DNA of 39,427 nucleotides. Origin: an uncultured Fretibacterium sp. GTDB lineage: Bacteria > Synergistota > Synergistia > Synergistales > Aminobacteriaceae. Shown piece by piece: positions 38,120 to 39,427 of this stretch. The notes below the pieces were generated by a model, which saw only the letters and a list, made by a program, of their open reading frames with translations, was not told where the DNA came from and searched no databases. The translations under genes were made by a program, and so were the position numbers. Position 1 is the first letter of the stretch. Each line of letters opens with the position of its first letter. The stretch spans positions 1-39,427 of the forward strand of contig CAMVMK010000017.1 in NCBI GenBank assembly GCA_947168585.1, written 5' to 3'.

Positions 38120-38509
38120 ATGAACCGAAAACCGAATATCATTTTCATAATAATTTTTGCGTTTCTGTTCGCGTGTAAATCATATGCGGGCGGAATTGCA
38201 ATTCCCGGTTATGAAAAATTGATTTTTAATGCGGACGAAAAAAATCAGAGTGTGAAATTTTATAACCCTGCCTCTAATTCGTGTTATTTAAGATTAAGTT
38301 TAATTCTTGACGGCGGCAAAGAATTATGGCGTTCTGATTTTGTAGAACCGGGCGAAGAAATTAAAGAAATTTTGCTTTCAGAATCGCTTAAAGCCGGGAC
38401 TTACGGCGCACTTTTGAAATATGAATGTTTTTCGCTGAATGACAAAACGCAGTTAAACGGCCTAAATATAAAATTAAAAATTATAAGCGAGGTATCAAAG
38501 AATTTATGA
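38120..38509 (+). CDS. Small secreted protein, second in the surface-protein unit
   Basis: 129 residues with a signal peptide (about 1-23, ending CKSYAGG). The mature part reads IAIPGYEKLIF, NQSVKFYNPASNSCYLRLSLIL, then VEPGEEIKEI and LKAGTYGALLKYECFS, a small beta-sandwich pattern with two Cys. I have seen similar small proteins beside fimbria-like genes in Gram-positive-type genomes but cannot name the family. It starts 21 bases after the phase-variable gene and its stop overlaps the next start (ATGA). The Shine-Dalgarno is weak, so it may depend on translation of the gene before it. Confidence 0.7.
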   Translation: MNRKPNIIFIIIFAFLFACKSYAGGIAIPGYEKLIFNADEKNQSVKFYNPASNSCYLRLSLILDGGKELWRSDFVEPGEEIKEILLSESLKAGTYGALLKYECFSLNDKTQLNGLNIKLKIISEVSKNL

Positions 38510-39427
38510 AAAAAAATATTATGTTATTACTTGCGGCTTTGTTATTATCATTCTTTTCAATAACAGCTGAAGCAGATAATACCGCAGGAACAATGATAAT
38601 TACTTTGACTATAACAGCAGCACCAGCCCAGCCTCCAGCTGATAATACAGGCGGCGGAAGCTCAGGCGGCTCTTCAGGACAGAGTACTACGGGTTATGAA
38701 GCCGTTGACACTAACACCGGCGGCAGCACCGGCACTACTACTACGGACGTAACCGTAAAGGGCGATCTTACGGGCAAAGATATTACCGAAGTAATTCAGG
38801 AAATCGAAACAAAAACCGAAGTAAAAACTTTGGATTTATCGAACGTTACGGGCGTTACGGAGGTAAAACTTCCCGAAAATACAAAAATAGAAACTCTGAC
38901 TATCACCGAAAATACTTCGATAAAAAAAGTTGAAGTTTCTCAAAATGATTCGTTGAAATCCATAAATCTTTCAGGAAGTAAAATTGAAGAGGTCAACGCG
39001 AGCGAGTGCAGCGGCTTAGAGAAAGTCGAAGTTGAAAATAATTCTTCACTCGTAGTTCTTAACGTCAGCTATTCGTCCGTTACGACATTGAACGCTAAAA
39101 ATTGCGCTAATCTCGAAAATCTCAACTGCGAACGCTGCGAGATAACCGAGTTAAATCTCGAAGGCTGTGAAAAACTTTCAGCTTTAGACTGCTCCTATAA
39201 CAGTTTAACGAGGCTTGACGTTTCAGCGTTTTCAAATTTAGCAAGTCTTGCCTCGCAAGGTCAGCGTGTTACGAACGTTAAGCGCGTCAGAAGTTTTAAT
39301 TTGATTGACTTTTTATTCAGAAGGATAGCGGATTTCTTCCTCGCGGATTACAGTGAAGAAGAGTTAAAAGAACTTGAGAAAGTTCAAAATCTCCAAGCCT
39401 TTGACGAGTACGGCAATGAAATTCAAG
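38506..39427 (+). CDS. Secreted leucine-rich-repeat protein, cut by the window end
   Basis: 307 codons are visible before the window ends. A signal peptide (about 1-24) leads into a short hydrophobic ITLTITAAPAQPPA segment, then a Gly/Ser/Thr-rich linker (about 48-88), then leucine-rich-type repeats of about 21-23 residues (LKSINLSGSKIEEVNASEC, LVVLNVSYSSVTTLNAKNC, LENLNCERCEITELNLEGC, LSALDCSYNSLTRLDVSAF). Cysteines recur at fixed positions. The ATG overlaps the stop of the previous gene, so the two are coupled. It is a likely surface protein of the same unit. Confidence 0.8.
   Translation, partial: MKKNIMLLLAALLLSFFSITAEADNTAGTMIITLTITAAPAQPPADNTGGGSSGGSSGQSTTGYEAVDTNTGGSTGTTTTDVTVKGDLTGKDITEVIQEIETKTEVKTLDLSNVTGVTEVKLPENTKIETLTITENTSIKKVEVSQNDSLKSINLSGSKIEEVNASECSGLEKVEVENNSSLVVLNVSYSSVTTLNAKNCANLENLNCERCEITELNLEGCEKLSALDCSYNSLTRLDVSAFSNLASLASQGQRVTNVKRVRSFNLIDFLFRRIADFFLADYSEEELKELEKVQNLQAFDEYGNEIQ

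Overview
The window looks like a piece of a low-GC, probably anaerobic, host- or sediment-associated bacterium. The best guess is a member of Synergistota, at moderate confidence. The evidence is a secreted protein with a Gly-Gly-Cys / hydrophobic / basic C-terminal tail resembling the Synerg-CTERM sorting signal, a TctABC tricarboxylate-type transporter beside an acid-sugar dehydratase, a lone type IV prepilin-like protein, and a general style unlike Proteobacteria. No rRNA, tRNA, CRISPR array or intact insertion sequence was seen.

Layout. Positions 313-7806 (minus strand) form an iron-uptake operon: FTR1-type permease, P19 periplasmic iron protein, DUF2318 Fe-S membrane protein, two FtsX-type permeases, an ABC ATPase, and a DtxR/MntR-type regulator with a FeoA-like tail at the 3-prime end. 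It is read from a clear sigma70-type promoter at 7852-7880. Positions 7922-14818 (minus) are a housekeeping run: rpsB, tsf, pyrH, frr, cheR, a hypA-like gene, pcrA/uvrD and coaE. Positions 15219-19847 (minus) encode a 1542-residue secreted Ig-like repeat protein. Positions 20112-21774 (minus) hold four small coiled-coil proteins, each with one C-terminal membrane segment; one of them (58 residues, 20112-20288) is very short and easily missed. Positions 22256-28753 contain a methyltransferase, glucarate dehydratase, a HicB-like orphan, a frameshifted hexapeptide acetyltransferase and the TctC-TctA-TctB transporter. Positions 28847-31084 hold a YbjQ-family gene and a large secreted protein of unknown function. 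From 31323 the genes are on the plus strand: leuS, a prepilin-like protein, a PPC/DUF296 protein, a DUF6273-like exported protein, two decaying toxin-antitoxin loci, and a three-gene block of secreted proteins whose last member (leucine-rich) runs off the window.

The most interesting theme is sequence instability at places that matter. Three simple-repeat tracts lie in genes for a surface protein or modifying enzymes. The first is a (CACAG)10 pentanucleotide run directly after two overlapping start codons of a secreted protein (37145-37197). The second is a run of nine C on the coding strand that puts an acetyltransferase out of frame (25245-25253). The third is a run of eight G on the coding strand inside a methyltransferase (22842-22849). 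This is the pattern of phase-variable contingency loci, which I do not know to be described for this kind of organism.

A second theme is a dispersed family of 7-bp-period repeats (units such as TTAGGAG, TTAGGAA, GTGAGGG) at eight or more sites. They are mostly intercistronic and often form inverted pairs that can fold. One copy lies in frame within coaE, and one replaces the normal ribosome-binding region of pyrH. These repeats, the coiled-coil paralogue cluster and the phase-variable loci are the best candidates for something not previously described.
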